A stretch of 64,000 nucleotides of DNA from Mycobacterium adipatum (GTDB taxonomy: Bacteria > Actinomycetota > Actinomycetes > Mycobacteriales > Mycobacteriaceae). Where the stretch lies: contig NZ_CP015596.1 in assembly GCF_001644575.1 (NCBI RefSeq), forward strand, positions 2,790,001-2,854,000, in the 5' to 3' direction. The notes below the pieces were generated by a model. The model did no database searches, was not told the origin of the DNA, and saw only the letters and a list, made by a program, of their open reading frames with translations. The position numbers were made by a program, and so were the translations under genes. Positions 14,899 through 24,104 of the stretch are shown here, in pieces (the stretch's first letter is position 1; every line of letters begins with the position of its first letter).

Positions 14899-15861
14899 GT
14901 GTTTGCGCGCAGAGGTTCCGCACGCGCCGTCGGCCTGGCCGCCGGTTATCTGGCTGATCTGTGCTTCGGCGATCCGCAGCGCGGGCACCCCGTCGCCGCA
15001 TTCGGCACTGCCGCGGCGGCCTTGGAACGCCGCACCTACGCCGATGACCGGGCCGCCGGCGCGGCCCACACCGCCGTACTGCTCGCCGCGCTGGGCACCG
15101 TCGGGCTGCTCGTCGAGCGCGCCGCGTTCCGCCGCGGCCCGGTGTGGACGGCGGCAGCCACCGCGGTGAGCACCTATGTGGTGCTCGGCGGCACATCGTT
15201 GGCCCGCACCGGCGCCCGGCTGGCGCAGACCCTGGAACGCGACGATCTCGACGGCGCCCGCGCGCTGCTGCCCTCGCTGTGCGGCCGTGACCCGGCCGCG
15301 CTGGACGCCGACGGTCTGGCGCGCGCCGCGCTGGAATCGGTTGCCGAGAACACCTCCGACGCGCAGGTTGCGCCGATCCTGTGGGGCGCGGTCGCGGGCG
15401 TGCCCGGGCTGCTGGTCTACCGCGGGGCCAACACGCTCGATGCGATGATAGGCCACAAATCGCCCCGGTATCTTCACTTCGGTTGGGCGGCAGCACGGTT
15501 CGACGACGTCGTGAACTATGTGGGGGCGCGTGCGACCGGGCTGACGGTGGTGGCGGTCGGCGGCGCGCCGGTATCGGCGTGGCGGGCCTGGCGGCGCGAC
15601 GCCGCCAAACATCCCAGTCCCAACGCCGGCGTCGCCGAGGCATCCTTCGCCGGCGCCCTCGGGGTGCAGCTCGGCGGCCCCACCCAGTACGCACACCGAC
15701 TGGAGATGCGTCCCACCCTGGGGGACGGACCGCCCCCCACCACCGCCGATCTGCGTCGCGCGGTGCGGCTGTCGCGGGCGGTTCAGGCCGGCGCGACGCT
15801 GCTGGCGGTGGCGGTCAGTGTCGCTTGCCGTACCGGTCGGCGAGTTTCTGTTCGGCGGTGA
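14899..15861 (+). CDS. cobD: Adenosylcobinamide-phosphate synthase CobD/CbiB
   Basis: This membrane protein attaches aminopropanol or its phosphate to adenosylcobyric acid in cobalamin synthesis. The 320-residue product has [19 protein letters not shown] near the start, [18 protein letters not shown] and [34 protein letters not shown], all CobD hallmarks, with several hydrophobic helices. GTG 14899 is chosen to match the usual N-terminus. An upstream ATG at 14860 overlaps the divergent gene's start codon. Its 3' end overlaps the convergent SURF1 gene by 47 bp. Confidence 0.9.
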   Translation: MFARRGSARAVGLAAGYLADLCFGDPQRGHPVAAFGTAAAALERRTYADDRAAGAAHTAVLLAALGTVGLLVERAAFRRGPVWTAAATAVSTYVVLGGTSLARTGARLAQTLERDDLDGARALLPSLCGRDPAALDADGLARAALESVAENTSDAQVAPILWGAVAGVPGLLVYRGANTLDAMIGHKSPRYLHFGWAAARFDDVVNYVGARATGLTVVAVGGAPVSAWRAWRRDAAKHPSPNAGVAEASFAGALGVQLGGPTQYAHRLEMRPTLGDGPPPTTADLRRAVRLSRAVQAGATLLAVAVSVACRTGRRVSVRR

Positions 15862-16654
15862 CCGGCTTCGGGGCCGCACCCGGATCGGATTCGGTGTGCG
15901 GGCGCGCGAGTTCCTTCTCCCGGCGTCGCACCCGCACCTCGGCGAGAATGAAATATCCGACCCCGATGGGCGCGATGATGCCGAACGCGATCCACTGGAT
16001 TCCGTAGGACAGGAACGGGCCGGCGTCGAGCACGGGCAGTGGGATCACGCCGAGCCCGCCGGGCTGATCCTCGACGAGTTGCAGATAGGAACCCGTCAGT
16101 GGAACGCGGGTCACCTGGGATACCTGACCGGTGTTGATCGTGTACACCTGCATCGCGCCCTCGGCGCGGAACGGCTCCCGACCGGCGGCCAGCATCTCCG
16201 AATCGCGCAGCCGCCCGGTGATGGTGACCGTACCGGTGGGGGCGGGGGCGATGGGCGGCACCGCGGTGCCCTGCTCGGGTTTGACGTAGCCACGGTTGAC
16301 CAACACGGTCGGGCCGCCGTCGACGACGAACGGCACCAGCACCTCGTAGGCGGGCGCACCGTCCACCGAGCGCAACCGGGCCAGCACCTGAGCCTCGGGC
16401 AGGTAGTGGCCGGTGGCCGTCACGCGTTGCCATTGGTGCTCGGGAGCGGACGCATCCTGGCGCGGCAGATATGTGGTCAGCGGGACCGGCTCGGTGTTCA
16501 GCGAGTTGGCGATCTGGGTGTTCTCGCGTGAGGTCGTGGTGTTCTTGCCGAGCTGCCACGGCGCGAGCACGGTGAAACACAACCAGGCGAAGGCCGCCAC
16601 GACGACATACAGCGCCAGCCATTGCGGCCGGAACAAGAAGCCGAACCGTTTCAT
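15815..16654 (-). CDS. SURF1-family cytochrome oxidase assembly protein
   Basis: The 279-residue protein has two membrane helices (about 10-30 and 215-238) flanking an extracytoplasmic domain. The motifs WQRVTATGHYLPE, VLVNRGYV and SYLQLVEDQPGG are SURF1 signatures. It supports aa3-type cytochrome c oxidase biogenesis. Its start overlaps the ptpA stop by ATGA, so it is the third gene of the ptkA-ptpA-SURF1 operon, as Rv2235 in M. tuberculosis. Confidence 0.88.
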   Translation of the reverse strand: MKRFGFLFRPQWLALYVVVAAFAWLCFTVLAPWQLGKNTTTSRENTQIANSLNTEPVPLTTYLPRQDASAPEHQWQRVTATGHYLPEAQVLARLRSVDGAPAYEVLVPFVVDGGPTVLVNRGYVKPEQGTAVPPIAPAPTGTVTITGRLRDSEMLAAGREPFRAEGAMQVYTINTGQVSQVTRVPLTGSYLQLVEDQPGGLGVIPLPVLDAGPFLSYGIQWIAFGIIAPIGVGYFILAEVRVRRREKELARPHTESDPGAAPKPVTAEQKLADRYGKRH

Positions 16655-17130
16655 GAATGCCCCAGCTGTTCGTCGATCCAGTCGTGCAGGCCCGGCAGCG
16701 CGGCCTCGATGACGGCGAACACCGCCTCGAAGTCCTCCGGCCCGCCGTAGTAGGGATCCTCGACGTCCAGGGTGAAGGCGGCCGAACGCGGGTCGAAGGA
16801 ACGCATCATCCGCAGCCGCTCCGCCGGCACGCCCATATCGGCGAGCATCCGGGCGTGGTTGCGGCCCATCGCGACGACCATGTCGGCGGCGAGGTGGTCC
16901 TCGTCGAGTTGGGCGGCGCGGTGCGCCGTCGGATAGCCGTTGGCCTGCAGGACCGCGTTGGTGCGGTGGTCGGCGCCGTCGCCGGCGTGCCAGCCGCCGG
17001 TGCCGGCGCTGGTCACCCGCACCCGGTCGGCGAGGCCGCGCGCCTCGATCTGGTGGGCCAGCATCTTCTCGGCCATCGGGGAGCGGCAGATGTTGCCCGA
17101 GCAGACGAACGTCACGTGCAGGCTAGACAC
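16651..17130 (-). CDS. ptpA: Low-molecular-weight protein tyrosine phosphatase PtpA
   Basis: The 159-residue phosphatase has the P-loop CSGNICRS (Cys10 nucleophile, Arg16) at its N-terminus and the general-acid loop DVEDPYYGG. The start is GTG 17130, giving VSSLHVTFVC, and overlaps the upstream ptkA stop by 8 bp. In M. tuberculosis PtpA is secreted into macrophages and is phosphorylated by PtkA. Here the same gene pair is kept in what looks like an environmental mycobacterium. Confidence 0.93.
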   Translation of the reverse strand: MSSLHVTFVCSGNICRSPMAEKMLAHQIEARGLADRVRVTSAGTGGWHAGDGADHRTNAVLQANGYPTAHRAAQLDEDHLAADMVVAMGRNHARMLADMGVPAERLRMMRSFDPRSAAFTLDVEDPYYGGPEDFEAVFAVIEAALPGLHDWIDEQLGHS

Positions 17131-17803
17131 CGAGCACCCTCCGCAGCTCCTCGATGGTGGCCACCCGGTGCCGCGGCGCGGGTGCGCCGGGTCCGTCGAA
17201 ATCGGCCGCGCCGTAGCCCCAGCCGACCACCACGGTGTCGATACCGTGCGCGGCCGCCCCCTCGACATCGTGGCTGCGGTCACCCACCATCAGCACCCGC
17301 TCGGGCAGCGGGTCCAGCCGCTCCAGTGCGTAGGCCACGACGTCGGCCTTGGTGGCGCGGGTGCCGTCCGGGCTGGCGCCGGCGATGACCTCGAAGTACT
17401 CGTCGAGTTCGAAGTGGGTCAGGATGCGCTGCGCGGTGGGCTGGGCCTTGGAGGTCGCCACCGCCATGCGTACCCCCGCGGCGCGCAGCATCTCCAGCAG
17501 CTCCGGGATGCCGTCGAACAGCCGGTTCATCGACCAGCCGCGGGTGGTGTAGTCGGCCCGGTAGGCGGAGATGGCCTCGTCGGCGCGTTCCCCGAGACCC
17601 ATCGATGTCAGGGTGTGATGCATGGGCGGGCCGACGATGCGGCCGGCGAGGTCGCCGTCGGGGACGTGGGCCCCGATGCTCTCCAGCGCGTGACGGAAGC
17701 TGGCGACGATCCCTTCCGCGGAGTCCGTCAGGGTGCCGTCGAGGTCGAAGAGCACCAACTGCGGAGTTCGGATCACGGTTTCAGGAACAACGTCGGTCAC
17801 CAC
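17123..17803 (-). CDS. ptkA: HAD-family protein, PtkA orthologue lacking the N-terminal extension
   Basis: The 226-residue HAD-like protein has motif I LVLFDLDGTLTDS (near residue 15), a cap domain, motif II VATSKAQPT and motif III/IV GDRSHDVEGAAAHGIDTVVVGWGYG. Rv2232/PtkA is a HAD protein with protein tyrosine kinase activity acting on PtpA and carries an extra disordered N-terminal segment. That segment is absent here, and the divergent cobC start at 17856 leaves no room for it. Kinase activity therefore cannot be assumed; phosphatase activity is an alternative. Confidence 0.85.
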   Translation of the reverse strand: MVTDVVPETVIRTPQLVLFDLDGTLTDSAEGIVASFRHALESIGAHVPDGDLAGRIVGPPMHHTLTSMGLGERADEAISAYRADYTTRGWSMNRLFDGIPELLEMLRAAGVRMAVATSKAQPTAQRILTHFELDEYFEVIAGASPDGTRATKADVVAYALERLDPLPERVLMVGDRSHDVEGAAAHGIDTVVVGWGYGAADFDGPGAPAPRHRVATIEELRRVLGV

Positions 17804-17843
17804 ACCATTGTCGCCGATGTACCGGTGCCGCTGGTCGGCGCAC

Positions 17844-17849
17844 TACTGT
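17844..17849 (+). promoter_or_regulatory. -10 box of the cobC operon (leaderless type)
   Basis: TACTGT is followed by 6 nt and the GTG at 17856, fixing that start codon and suggesting a leaderless transcript for the four-gene operon. Confidence 0.5.
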
Positions 17850-17855
17850 CGTGCT

Positions 17856-18878
17856 GTGGTTCACGAGGTCCGGCAGGCGGCGCGCTATCACGGCGACCAG
17901 GCCGTCACGTCCGGAATGCTCGACTTCGCCGTCAACGTGCGCCCCGGTGGGCCGCCGTCGTGGCTGCTCGAACGCCTCGGCGCCCGGCTGTCCGACCTGG
18001 GTGATTACCCGCGCGCCGCCGATGTCACCCGCGCCACCGAGGCGGTCGCCCGCCGGCACGGACGCGCCGCCGACGAAGTTGCGTTGCTGGCCGGGGGTGC
18101 CGAAGGCTTCGCGCTGCTGCCGAATCTCCAGCCGCGGCTGGCCGCGCTGATCGCGCCCTCGTTCACCGAACCGGAAGTCGTGCTGAGTGCCGCCGGGGTG
18201 CCGCTCCGGCATGTCGTCGTGCCGCCACCGTTCACGCTGACCGGCGTCGCGGTGCCGGAGCACGCCGATTTGGTCGTCGTCGGTAACCCCACCAATCCGA
18301 CCTCGGTGCTGCATCCGGTGCGCGACATCCTCGCGTTGCGCCGGCCGGGCCGGATCGTGGTCGTCGACGAGGCGTTCGCCGATGCCGTTCCCGGTGAGCC
18401 GGAATCACTGGCGGCGGCGTCACTGCCCGATGTGCTGGTGCTGCGCAGCCTGACCAAGACGTGGTCGCTGGCCGGGCTGCGCGTCGGGTATGCCCTCGGT
18501 GCCCCCGAGGTGCTGGCTCGGCTGACCGCCACGCGGGCGCACTGGCCGTTGGGGACACTGCAACTGGAAGCGGTCTCGGCGTGCTGCACGCCGGACGCGG
18601 TGGCCGAGGCCGACGCCGGCGCGCGCCGGCTCGCCGCGCTGCGCGCCGAGATGGTCGCCGGTCTGCGGGACGCCGGGGTGGACGCGCTCGACGGCCGCGC
18701 GCCGTTCGTCCTGTTGCGCGTCGCTGACGCCCAACTGACTCGAAAGCACTTGGACACCAGGGGGATTGCCGTGCGTCGCTGCGACACCTTTATCGGCATG
18801 GACGGCGAGTACCTGCGGGTCGCCGTCCGTCCCGAGTGGCCACTGCTGGCCTCGGCACTGGCCGAGGTGGCGCGATGA
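17856..18878 (+). CDS. cobC: CobC-like PLP-dependent aminotransferase/decarboxylase
   Basis: The 340-residue fold-type I PLP enzyme is of the histidinol-phosphate aminotransferase/CobD(threonine-P decarboxylase) group. It has [28 protein letters not shown] (PLP Asp) and the Schiff-base lysine in [20 protein letters not shown], plus a C-terminal R-x-A-V-R-P substrate-binding end. It is the Rv2231c orthologue, thought to act in cobalamin side-chain synthesis. It overlaps the NIF3 gene by ATGA. Confidence 0.85.
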   Translation: MVHEVRQAARYHGDQAVTSGMLDFAVNVRPGGPPSWLLERLGARLSDLGDYPRAADVTRATEAVARRHGRAADEVALLAGGAEGFALLPNLQPRLAALIAPSFTEPEVVLSAAGVPLRHVVVPPPFTLTGVAVPEHADLVVVGNPTNPTSVLHPVRDILALRRPGRIVVVDEAFADAVPGEPESLAAASLPDVLVLRSLTKTWSLAGLRVGYALGAPEVLARLTATRAHWPLGTLQLEAVSACCTPDAVAEADAGARRLAALRAEMVAGLRDAGVDALDGRAPFVLLRVADAQLTRKHLDTRGIAVRRCDTFIGMDGEYLRVAVRPEWPLLASALAEVAR

Positions 18879-20005
18879 GCGTGTCCCTTGCCGAGGTGAT
18901 GGACGTGTTGGACGCGGCGTACCCCCCTGGGTTGGCCCATGACTGGGACTCGGTCGGGCTGGTCGCCGGTGACCCCACAGAGCCCGTGACATCGGTGACG
19001 GTGTCGGTGGACGCCACCGACGCCGTGGTCGCGGAGGTGCCCGAGGGGGGACTGCTGCTGGCCCACCATCCCCTGCTGCTCCGCGGCGTGGACACGGTGG
19101 CCGCCTCGACGGCCAAGGGCGCTCTTCTGCATCGGATGATCCGGTCCGGGCAGGCGTTGTTCACCGCCCACACCAACGCCGATTCGGCCACGCCCGGGGT
19201 CTCCGACGCCCTTGCCGACACCCTGGGCCTGGAGGTGGAGGATGTCCTCTCGCGTGGGCCGTCCGGACCCGAACTGGACAAGTGGGTGGTGTTCGTCCCG
19301 GTCGATCATGCGGCGCAGGTGCGGGATTCGCTGTTCGCGGCCGGGGCGGGGCAGATCGGTGATTACTCCTGTTGCAGCTGGAGCGTCACCGGGACCGGAC
19401 AGTTCCTGCCGCACGCGGGCGCGACGCCGGCCATCGGCGAGGTCGGCACCGTGGAACGGGTCACCGAGGACCGCGTCGAGGTGATCGCCCCGGCGCGGTT
19501 GCGTTCCCGGGTGCTCACCGCACTGCGCGCCGCGCATCCCTACGAGGAGCCGGCCTTCGATGTGCTCGCGTTGGCGCCGCTGCCTGCCGACGTCGGCATC
19601 GGGCGGATCTGCGCCCTGCCGGAGCCGGAACCGTTGTCGGTGTTCGTCTCCCGAGTGCGCGCGGCCCTGCCCGCCACCACATGGGGCGTGCGCGCCGCCG
19701 GGGTGCCTGACGCGCTGGTGTCCCGGGTCGCCGTGTGCGGCGGGGCGGGGGATTCACTGCTCGGCGCGGTGAACGGGGCCGGCGTACAAGCCTATGTGAC
19801 CGCAGACCTGCGGCACCATCCCGCCGACGAGCACGGCCGGGTATCAGATGTGGCACTGGTCGACGTCGCACATTGGGCAAGTGAGTTCCCCTGGTGTCAC
19901 CAGGCGGCAGCGCTGCTGCGCGGCAATTTCGGCGAGGCATTACCGGTGCGCGTCAGTACTGTGCGCACCGATCCGTGGAATATCGATGGAGGTTCCGAAT
20001 CATGA
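18875..20005 (+). CDS. NIF3-like dinuclear metal center protein (GTP cyclohydrolase 1 type 2 homologue)
   Basis: The 376-residue protein has the NIF3 pattern: [13 protein letters not shown] near residue 22, [14 protein letters not shown] with paired metal histidines, [17 protein letters not shown], an inserted central PII-like domain (about 125-235) and [14 protein letters not shown] ... [14 protein letters not shown], completing the metal site. Function is poorly defined in bacteria. It overlaps cobC upstream and the zinc-ribbon gene downstream by ATGA. It is equivalent to Rv2230c. Confidence 0.9.
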   Translation: MSVSLAEVMDVLDAAYPPGLAHDWDSVGLVAGDPTEPVTSVTVSVDATDAVVAEVPEGGLLLAHHPLLLRGVDTVAASTAKGALLHRMIRSGQALFTAHTNADSATPGVSDALADTLGLEVEDVLSRGPSGPELDKWVVFVPVDHAAQVRDSLFAAGAGQIGDYSCCSWSVTGTGQFLPHAGATPAIGEVGTVERVTEDRVEVIAPARLRSRVLTALRAAHPYEEPAFDVLALAPLPADVGIGRICALPEPEPLSVFVSRVRAALPATTWGVRAAGVPDALVSRVAVCGGAGDSLLGAVNGAGVQAYVTADLRHHPADEHGRVSDVALVDVAHWASEFPWCHQAAALLRGNFGEALPVRVSTVRTDPWNIDGGSES

Positions 20006-20730
20006 AAGCCGAAGTGAGTCAGCAACGTTCACTGTTGGATCTGGCCGAGGTCGATGCCGAGTTGCGCCGCGTGGACCACCGCGCCGGAAATCTGGCCGAG
20101 CAACAGGAATTCGATCGCGTGCAGGCGCTGCACCAGGAGGCCAGTGATCGGCTGGCCGTGGTGGAGATCGCTCTCGAGGACCTCGACGGGGAGATCACCA
20201 AGCTGGAGAGCGAAATCGATTCGGTGCGCCAGCGCGAGGACCGCGACCGATCGCTGTTGCAGGGTGGCACGGTCAACGCCAAACAGTTGAGCGAACTCCA
20301 GCACGAGTTGGAGACGCTGGAACGTCGGCAGGCATCCCTGGAGGATTCGCTGTTGGAGGTGATGGAACGCCGTGAGGTACTGCAGCGCCAGCAATCCGAG
20401 CAGTTGGCCGGCATCGAGGCCCTGAAGAACGAGATGTCGGCGGCGCAGTTGGCCCGCGACGCCGCCCTGGTGGCCATCGACAATGTCCGTCAGGTGTCCG
20501 CGGCGCGACGCGCCGAGCTGACGTCGTTTCTGAACGATGACCTGGTCGCGTTGTACGAGAAGCAACGCGAGCGGGGTGGCGCAGGTGCTGGCCTGCTACA
20601 GGGAAAGCGTTGTGGCGCTTGTCGTATCGAGATCGACCGAGGTGAGATGGCCAGGATATCCGCCGCCGCCGACGACGATGTGCTGCGGTGCCCAGAATGT
20701 GGGGCGATCCTGCTGCGGTTCACCAAGTGA
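20002..20730 (+). CDS. Coiled-coil zinc-ribbon protein (CdsZ/Rv2229c type)
   Basis: The 242-residue protein has a long antiparallel coiled coil (about 20-185) and a C-terminal C4 zinc ribbon, [13 protein letters not shown] ... [11 protein letters not shown]. This is the architecture of the conserved bacterial CdsZ/DUF164 family, which is suggested to handle RNA or DNA ends. It is coupled to the NIF3 gene and the RNase H fusion by short overlaps, the conserved actinobacterial arrangement. Confidence 0.88.
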   Translation: MKAEVSQQRSLLDLAEVDAELRRVDHRAGNLAEQQEFDRVQALHQEASDRLAVVEIALEDLDGEITKLESEIDSVRQREDRDRSLLQGGTVNAKQLSELQHELETLERRQASLEDSLLEVMERREVLQRQQSEQLAGIEALKNEMSAAQLARDAALVAIDNVRQVSAARRAELTSFLNDDLVALYEKQRERGGAGAGLLQGKRCGACRIEIDRGEMARISAAADDDVLRCPECGAILLRFTK

Positions 20731-21782
20731 AGGTCATCGTCGAGGCGGACGGTGGATCGCGGGGCAACCCGGGCCCGGCCGGTTACGGCGTGGTGGTGCT
20801 CAGCGACGACCGTGGCGCGGTACTTGCTGAGCGCAAGGAGTCGATCGGCCGAACGACCAACAATGTCGCCGAGTATCGCGGGCTGATCGCCGGGTTGACC
20901 GCGGCGGCCGAGCTGGGTGCCACCGAGGTGGTGGTCTTCATGGATTCCAAGCTGGTGGTCGAGCAGATGTCCGGGCGTTGGCGGGTCAAGCATCCCGACC
21001 TGCTGGAGCTCCATCGTGAAGCCACGCAGGTGGCCCGGCAGTTCGCGCGGGTCGACTACGGCTGGATCCCTCGGGCGGAGAACCTACACGCGGACCGGCT
21101 GGCCAACGAGGCGATGGACGGTGCACAGCCCGCGTCGGCGCCGGCTTCTCCGGGGTGGAGCGGCGCCCGCGGTGAACCCACCCGGCTGATGTTGTTGCGG
21201 CACGGCCAGACCGAGCTGTCGGTGGACCGTCGGTACTCGGGTCGGGGTAACCCCCCGCTCACCGAGCTCGGACGCGGCCAGGCCGCCGCGGCCGCCCGGC
21301 ACCTCGGCGAGAAGGGCGGCATCGACGCGATCCTCTGTTCTCCGTTGGGGCGTGCTCAGGAAACGGCCGGCGCCGCCGCGAAGGCACTCGGTCTCGAGGT
21401 CGTCGTCGACGACGAACTCATCGAGACCGATTTCGGCGCCTGGGAGGGCTTGACTTTTTCCGAAGCCGCACAACGCGATCCGGAACTGCACAGCCGATGG
21501 TTGCGTGACACCACGGTGGCCCCGCCGGGCGGGGAGAGCTTCGATGCGGTGGCCGAGCGGGTACGCCGGGCACGCAACCGCATCGTCGAGGAGTATGCCG
21601 GGTCGACGGTGCTGGTGGTCTCGCATGTGACACCGATAAAGACGATGCTGCGTCTCGCTCTCGACGGCAATGCCGGCATTCTTTACCGCCTGCACCTGGA
21701 TCTCGCCTCGTTGAGCATCGCCGAGTTCTATCCGGACGGGTTGGCCTCGGTGCGGCTGGTGAACCAGACGTCGTACCTGTAG
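20727..21782 (+). CDS. Bifunctional RNase HI / alpha-ribazole-type phosphatase
   Basis: The 351-residue fusion has an N-terminal RNase HI domain (about 1-135: EADGGSRGNPGPAGYG, AEYRGLIAGL, FMDSKLVVEQM, ENLHADRLANEAM with acidic active-site residues). Its C-terminal histidine phosphatase domain (about 150-351) has LMLLRHGQTELS (catalytic RHG), ETDFGAWEG and SHVTPIKTML. The Rv2228c orthologue cleaves RNA in RNA/DNA hybrids and has phosphatase activity. The second domain fits with cobC upstream, as alpha-ribazole phosphatase would act in cobalamin synthesis. GTG 20727 overlaps the preceding stop. Confidence 0.93.
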   Translation: MKVIVEADGGSRGNPGPAGYGVVVLSDDRGAVLAERKESIGRTTNNVAEYRGLIAGLTAAAELGATEVVVFMDSKLVVEQMSGRWRVKHPDLLELHREATQVARQFARVDYGWIPRAENLHADRLANEAMDGAQPASAPASPGWSGARGEPTRLMLLRHGQTELSVDRRYSGRGNPPLTELGRGQAAAAARHLGEKGGIDAILCSPLGRAQETAGAAAKALGLEVVVDDELIETDFGAWEGLTFSEAAQRDPELHSRWLRDTTVAPPGGESFDAVAERVRRARNRIVEEYAGSTVLVVSHVTPIKTMLRLALDGNAGILYRLHLDLASLSIAEFYPDGLASVRLVNQTSYL

Positions 21783-22352
21783 TCAGCTGGAGTGCAGGTG
21801 CAGCCGTTCCCCGTGCACATCGAAGATCATGATTGCCTCGACCGGCCCGTCGACGGTGCCGAACCAGTGCGGGGTCCACGTCGAGAACTCCACCGCCTCA
21901 CCGGGTTCGATGATGAAATCGCGTTCACCGAGAATCAGGCGCAGTTGTCCGGAGAGCACATACATCCATTCCTGACCTTCGTGCACCGGGAGTTCCGCGG
22001 GCGGCGTGTGGCGTTTGGTGCTCACCCGGACCTTGAAGGTGTGCCGGCCGCCGGTGGGGCCGTGCCGGGTCAGCGGCCAGTAGGTGACCCCGTGCCGAGT
22101 GTGCGAGCTACCCCGCACCCGGGGATCGTCGGACTCGGGTTCACGTAACAGTTCATCGGTGCTGACCGCCAATGCGGCGGCCAGTCGCGGCAGGTGATCC
22201 AGGGCCAGACGTCGTTTGCCGGACTCCAGTCGGCTCAGCGTCGACACGTCGATGCTGGCGCGGGCGGCCACATCCTGCAGAGTCAGACCTTGCTGGGTGC
22301 GTAGATCGCGCAGTCGCTTACGCACCGTGTCATCCACACTCTTTGCCTCCAT
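21783..22352 (-). CDS. XRE-family regulator with cupin sensor domain
   Basis: The product has about 189 residues from ATG 22352; a start at 22370 would add six. The N-terminal HTH_XRE is VRKRLRDLRTQQGLTLQDVAARASIDVSTLSRLESGKRRL (about 10-60). The C-terminal cupin (about 110-185) has PVHEGQEWMYVLSGQLRLILGERDFIIEPGEAVEF with metal-type His/Glu residues. It is divergent, with a gap of under 50 bp, from the oxidoreductase-methyltransferase gene, which it likely represses or activates. Confidence 0.88.
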   Translation of the reverse strand: MEAKSVDDTVRKRLRDLRTQQGLTLQDVAARASIDVSTLSRLESGKRRLALDHLPRLAAALAVSTDELLREPESDDPRVRGSSHTRHGVTYWPLTRHGPTGGRHTFKVRVSTKRHTPPAELPVHEGQEWMYVLSGQLRLILGERDFIIEPGEAVEFSTWTPHWFGTVDGPVEAIMIFDVHGERLHLHSS

Positions 22353-22399
22353 GGCAAACCAGCTTGGCATCTGTGCGGTGGGTCGGCAAGCTCGACAGC

Positions 22400-23929
22400 A
22401 TGAACAACGAATGGGACTGCATCATCGTCGGTGGCGGAGCGGCCGGCTTGAGCGCTGCGCTGGTGCTTGGTCGCGCCCGTCGTCGCACCCTGGTGCTCGA
22501 CGACGGCGAGCAGAGCAATCTGGTCGCGCACGGCATCGGTGGGCTGCTGGGCCATGACGGTCGGCCGCCTGCGCAACTCTACGAGGCGGGGCGTGCGGAA
22601 CTTGCCCAGTACCCCAGTGTCAGCTTCCGTGCGGCGCGGGTGATCGAGGCCAAGCCGGACGGCGACGGCTTCCTCGTCGAAATGGCCGATGGGAGTCGAG
22701 ACCATGCCCGCCGAGTGCTGCTGGCGACCGGCATGCAGTACCGGCCTCCGCAGGTCGCGGGCTTGGAGTCGCTGTGGGGAGGATCGGCGTTTCACTGCCC
22801 GTTCTGCCATGGTTGGGAAGTCCGCGATCAGCCGCTGGCCGTACTCGCCGACGGTGACCGGGCGGTGCACATGGCGCTGATGCTCAAGAGTTGGACCGAC
22901 GACATCGTCGTGCTGACCAACGGCGCGGCGCTGCAGGATGACCTGCTGGCCGCCGCCGGGATCACCGTCGATCACCGGGTGGTGTCAGAATTCCACGCCG
23001 AGGGCGGTGAACTGACCGAAGTGCGGTTCACCGAGGGTGCGCCGCTGCCGCGACGCGGTGTGCTGGTGGCGGCGGTGCTGCATCAGCGTTCACACTTGGC
23101 CGCCCATCTCGGCGTGACGTTCGCGCCGGCGAACCCCGTTGCGGCAGATGCCATCGTCGTCGACCAGTTCCAGCGCACCACGGTGCCGGGCGTATTCGCG
23201 GCCGGTGACGTCAGTGTGCAGATGCCCCAGGTGGCGGCCGCGGTGGCCAGTGGGTCGCTCGCGGCGGCTGCCGTGGTGCAGAGCCTGCTGGCCGATGACG
23301 TCGGGCTGCCCGTCCCGGCGTGGCCCGCGCCCGATGTCCAACAGCACTGGAACGAGCACTACGGCCAGCGCGATCGGGTGTGGAGTGGACGGGTGAACCT
23401 GCGGCTGTCCGAAGTGGCTGAGCCGCTGACCCCGGGGCGTGCCCTGGACCTCGGGTGTGGCGAAGGCGGGGACGCCATCTGGCTGGCGTCGCGGGGATGG
23501 TCGGTGGTGGCCACCGATGTCTCGCAGGTGGCTCTGCAGCGGGCCGCCGCCGATGCGGGGGAGTTGTTGAGTCACATCGACTTCCAGCACCACGACCTCG
23601 AGGTGAGCTTTCCCGAAGGTGACTTCGATCTGGTGTCTGCACAGTTCCTGCATTCGAAGATCCCACTGGACCGGGCACGGGTGCTGAAACGGGCGGCGGC
23701 TGCGGTGGCACCCGGGGGGCTGCTGGTGATCGTCGATCACGGCGAAGCGCCGCCATGGTCGAACCACCGGCACGTGGAGTTCCCCAGCGCGCAGGAAGTG
23801 GTCGACTCGCTCGACCTCGACGACGGTTGGGAGCGCGTGCAGGTGGGCCCGGTCGCGCGCGAGGCCACCGGCCCCGACGGGCAGCCGGGACATCTGATCG
23901 ACAACGTGATGGTGTTGCGGCGGACGTGA
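22400..23929 (+). CDS. Thioredoxin-reductase-like oxidoreductase fused to class I SAM methyltransferase
   Basis: The 509-residue fusion has an N-terminal FAD/NAD(P) oxidoreductase (about 1-305) with IIVGGGAAGLSAAL (FAD), redox-type CPFC (Cys133/Cys136) and GVFAAGDVS. The C-terminal methyltransferase (about 315-509) has motif I ALDLGCGEGGDAIWLASRG and FDLVSAQFLHSK. ATG 22400 is chosen; the longer frame runs across the divergent promoter. The single polypeptide couples a disulfide or quinone-type redox reaction with methyl transfer, perhaps detoxification. Control by the divergent XRE-cupin protein is likely. Confidence 0.88.
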   Translation: MNNEWDCIIVGGGAAGLSAALVLGRARRRTLVLDDGEQSNLVAHGIGGLLGHDGRPPAQLYEAGRAELAQYPSVSFRAARVIEAKPDGDGFLVEMADGSRDHARRVLLATGMQYRPPQVAGLESLWGGSAFHCPFCHGWEVRDQPLAVLADGDRAVHMALMLKSWTDDIVVLTNGAALQDDLLAAAGITVDHRVVSEFHAEGGELTEVRFTEGAPLPRRGVLVAAVLHQRSHLAAHLGVTFAPANPVAADAIVVDQFQRTTVPGVFAAGDVSVQMPQVAAAVASGSLAAAAVVQSLLADDVGLPVPAWPAPDVQQHWNEHYGQRDRVWSGRVNLRLSEVAEPLTPGRALDLGCGEGGDAIWLASRGWSVVATDVSQVALQRAAADAGELLSHIDFQHHDLEVSFPEGDFDLVSAQFLHSKIPLDRARVLKRAAAAVAPGGLLVIVDHGEAPPWSNHRHVEFPSAQEVVDSLDLDDGWERVQVGPVAREATGPDGQPGHLIDNVMVLRRT

Positions 23930-24007
23930 AGTGACTCCCCGGGCGAGCGACATTCTCGGCTGCAGTGGGCAACTTGGGTTGGGAAATAGCCGCTCAACTT
24001 GTCACCC

Positions 24008-24061
24008 TGTTATGTCTCAAGACATCGGTGACAGTTCTGCATCAGGACATCGGTGACACTT
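24008..24061 (+). repeat. IS left inverted repeat
   Basis: This 54-bp end repeat matches the reverse complement of 25395-25448 except at four positions. It has two tandem transposase-site-like motifs (GACATCGGTGACA at 24021 and 24046). Confidence 0.9.
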
Positions 24062-24104
24062 TGAGGGGTCTTGGTGGTGACACTTCTGCGCCGAGGCTGC
24101 GGGG

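Noticed and set aside
24021..24060. CRISPR-like repeats near the IS
   Set aside because: The repeated GACATCGGTGACA motif occurs only twice at each IS end as part of the inverted repeats; no spacer array.
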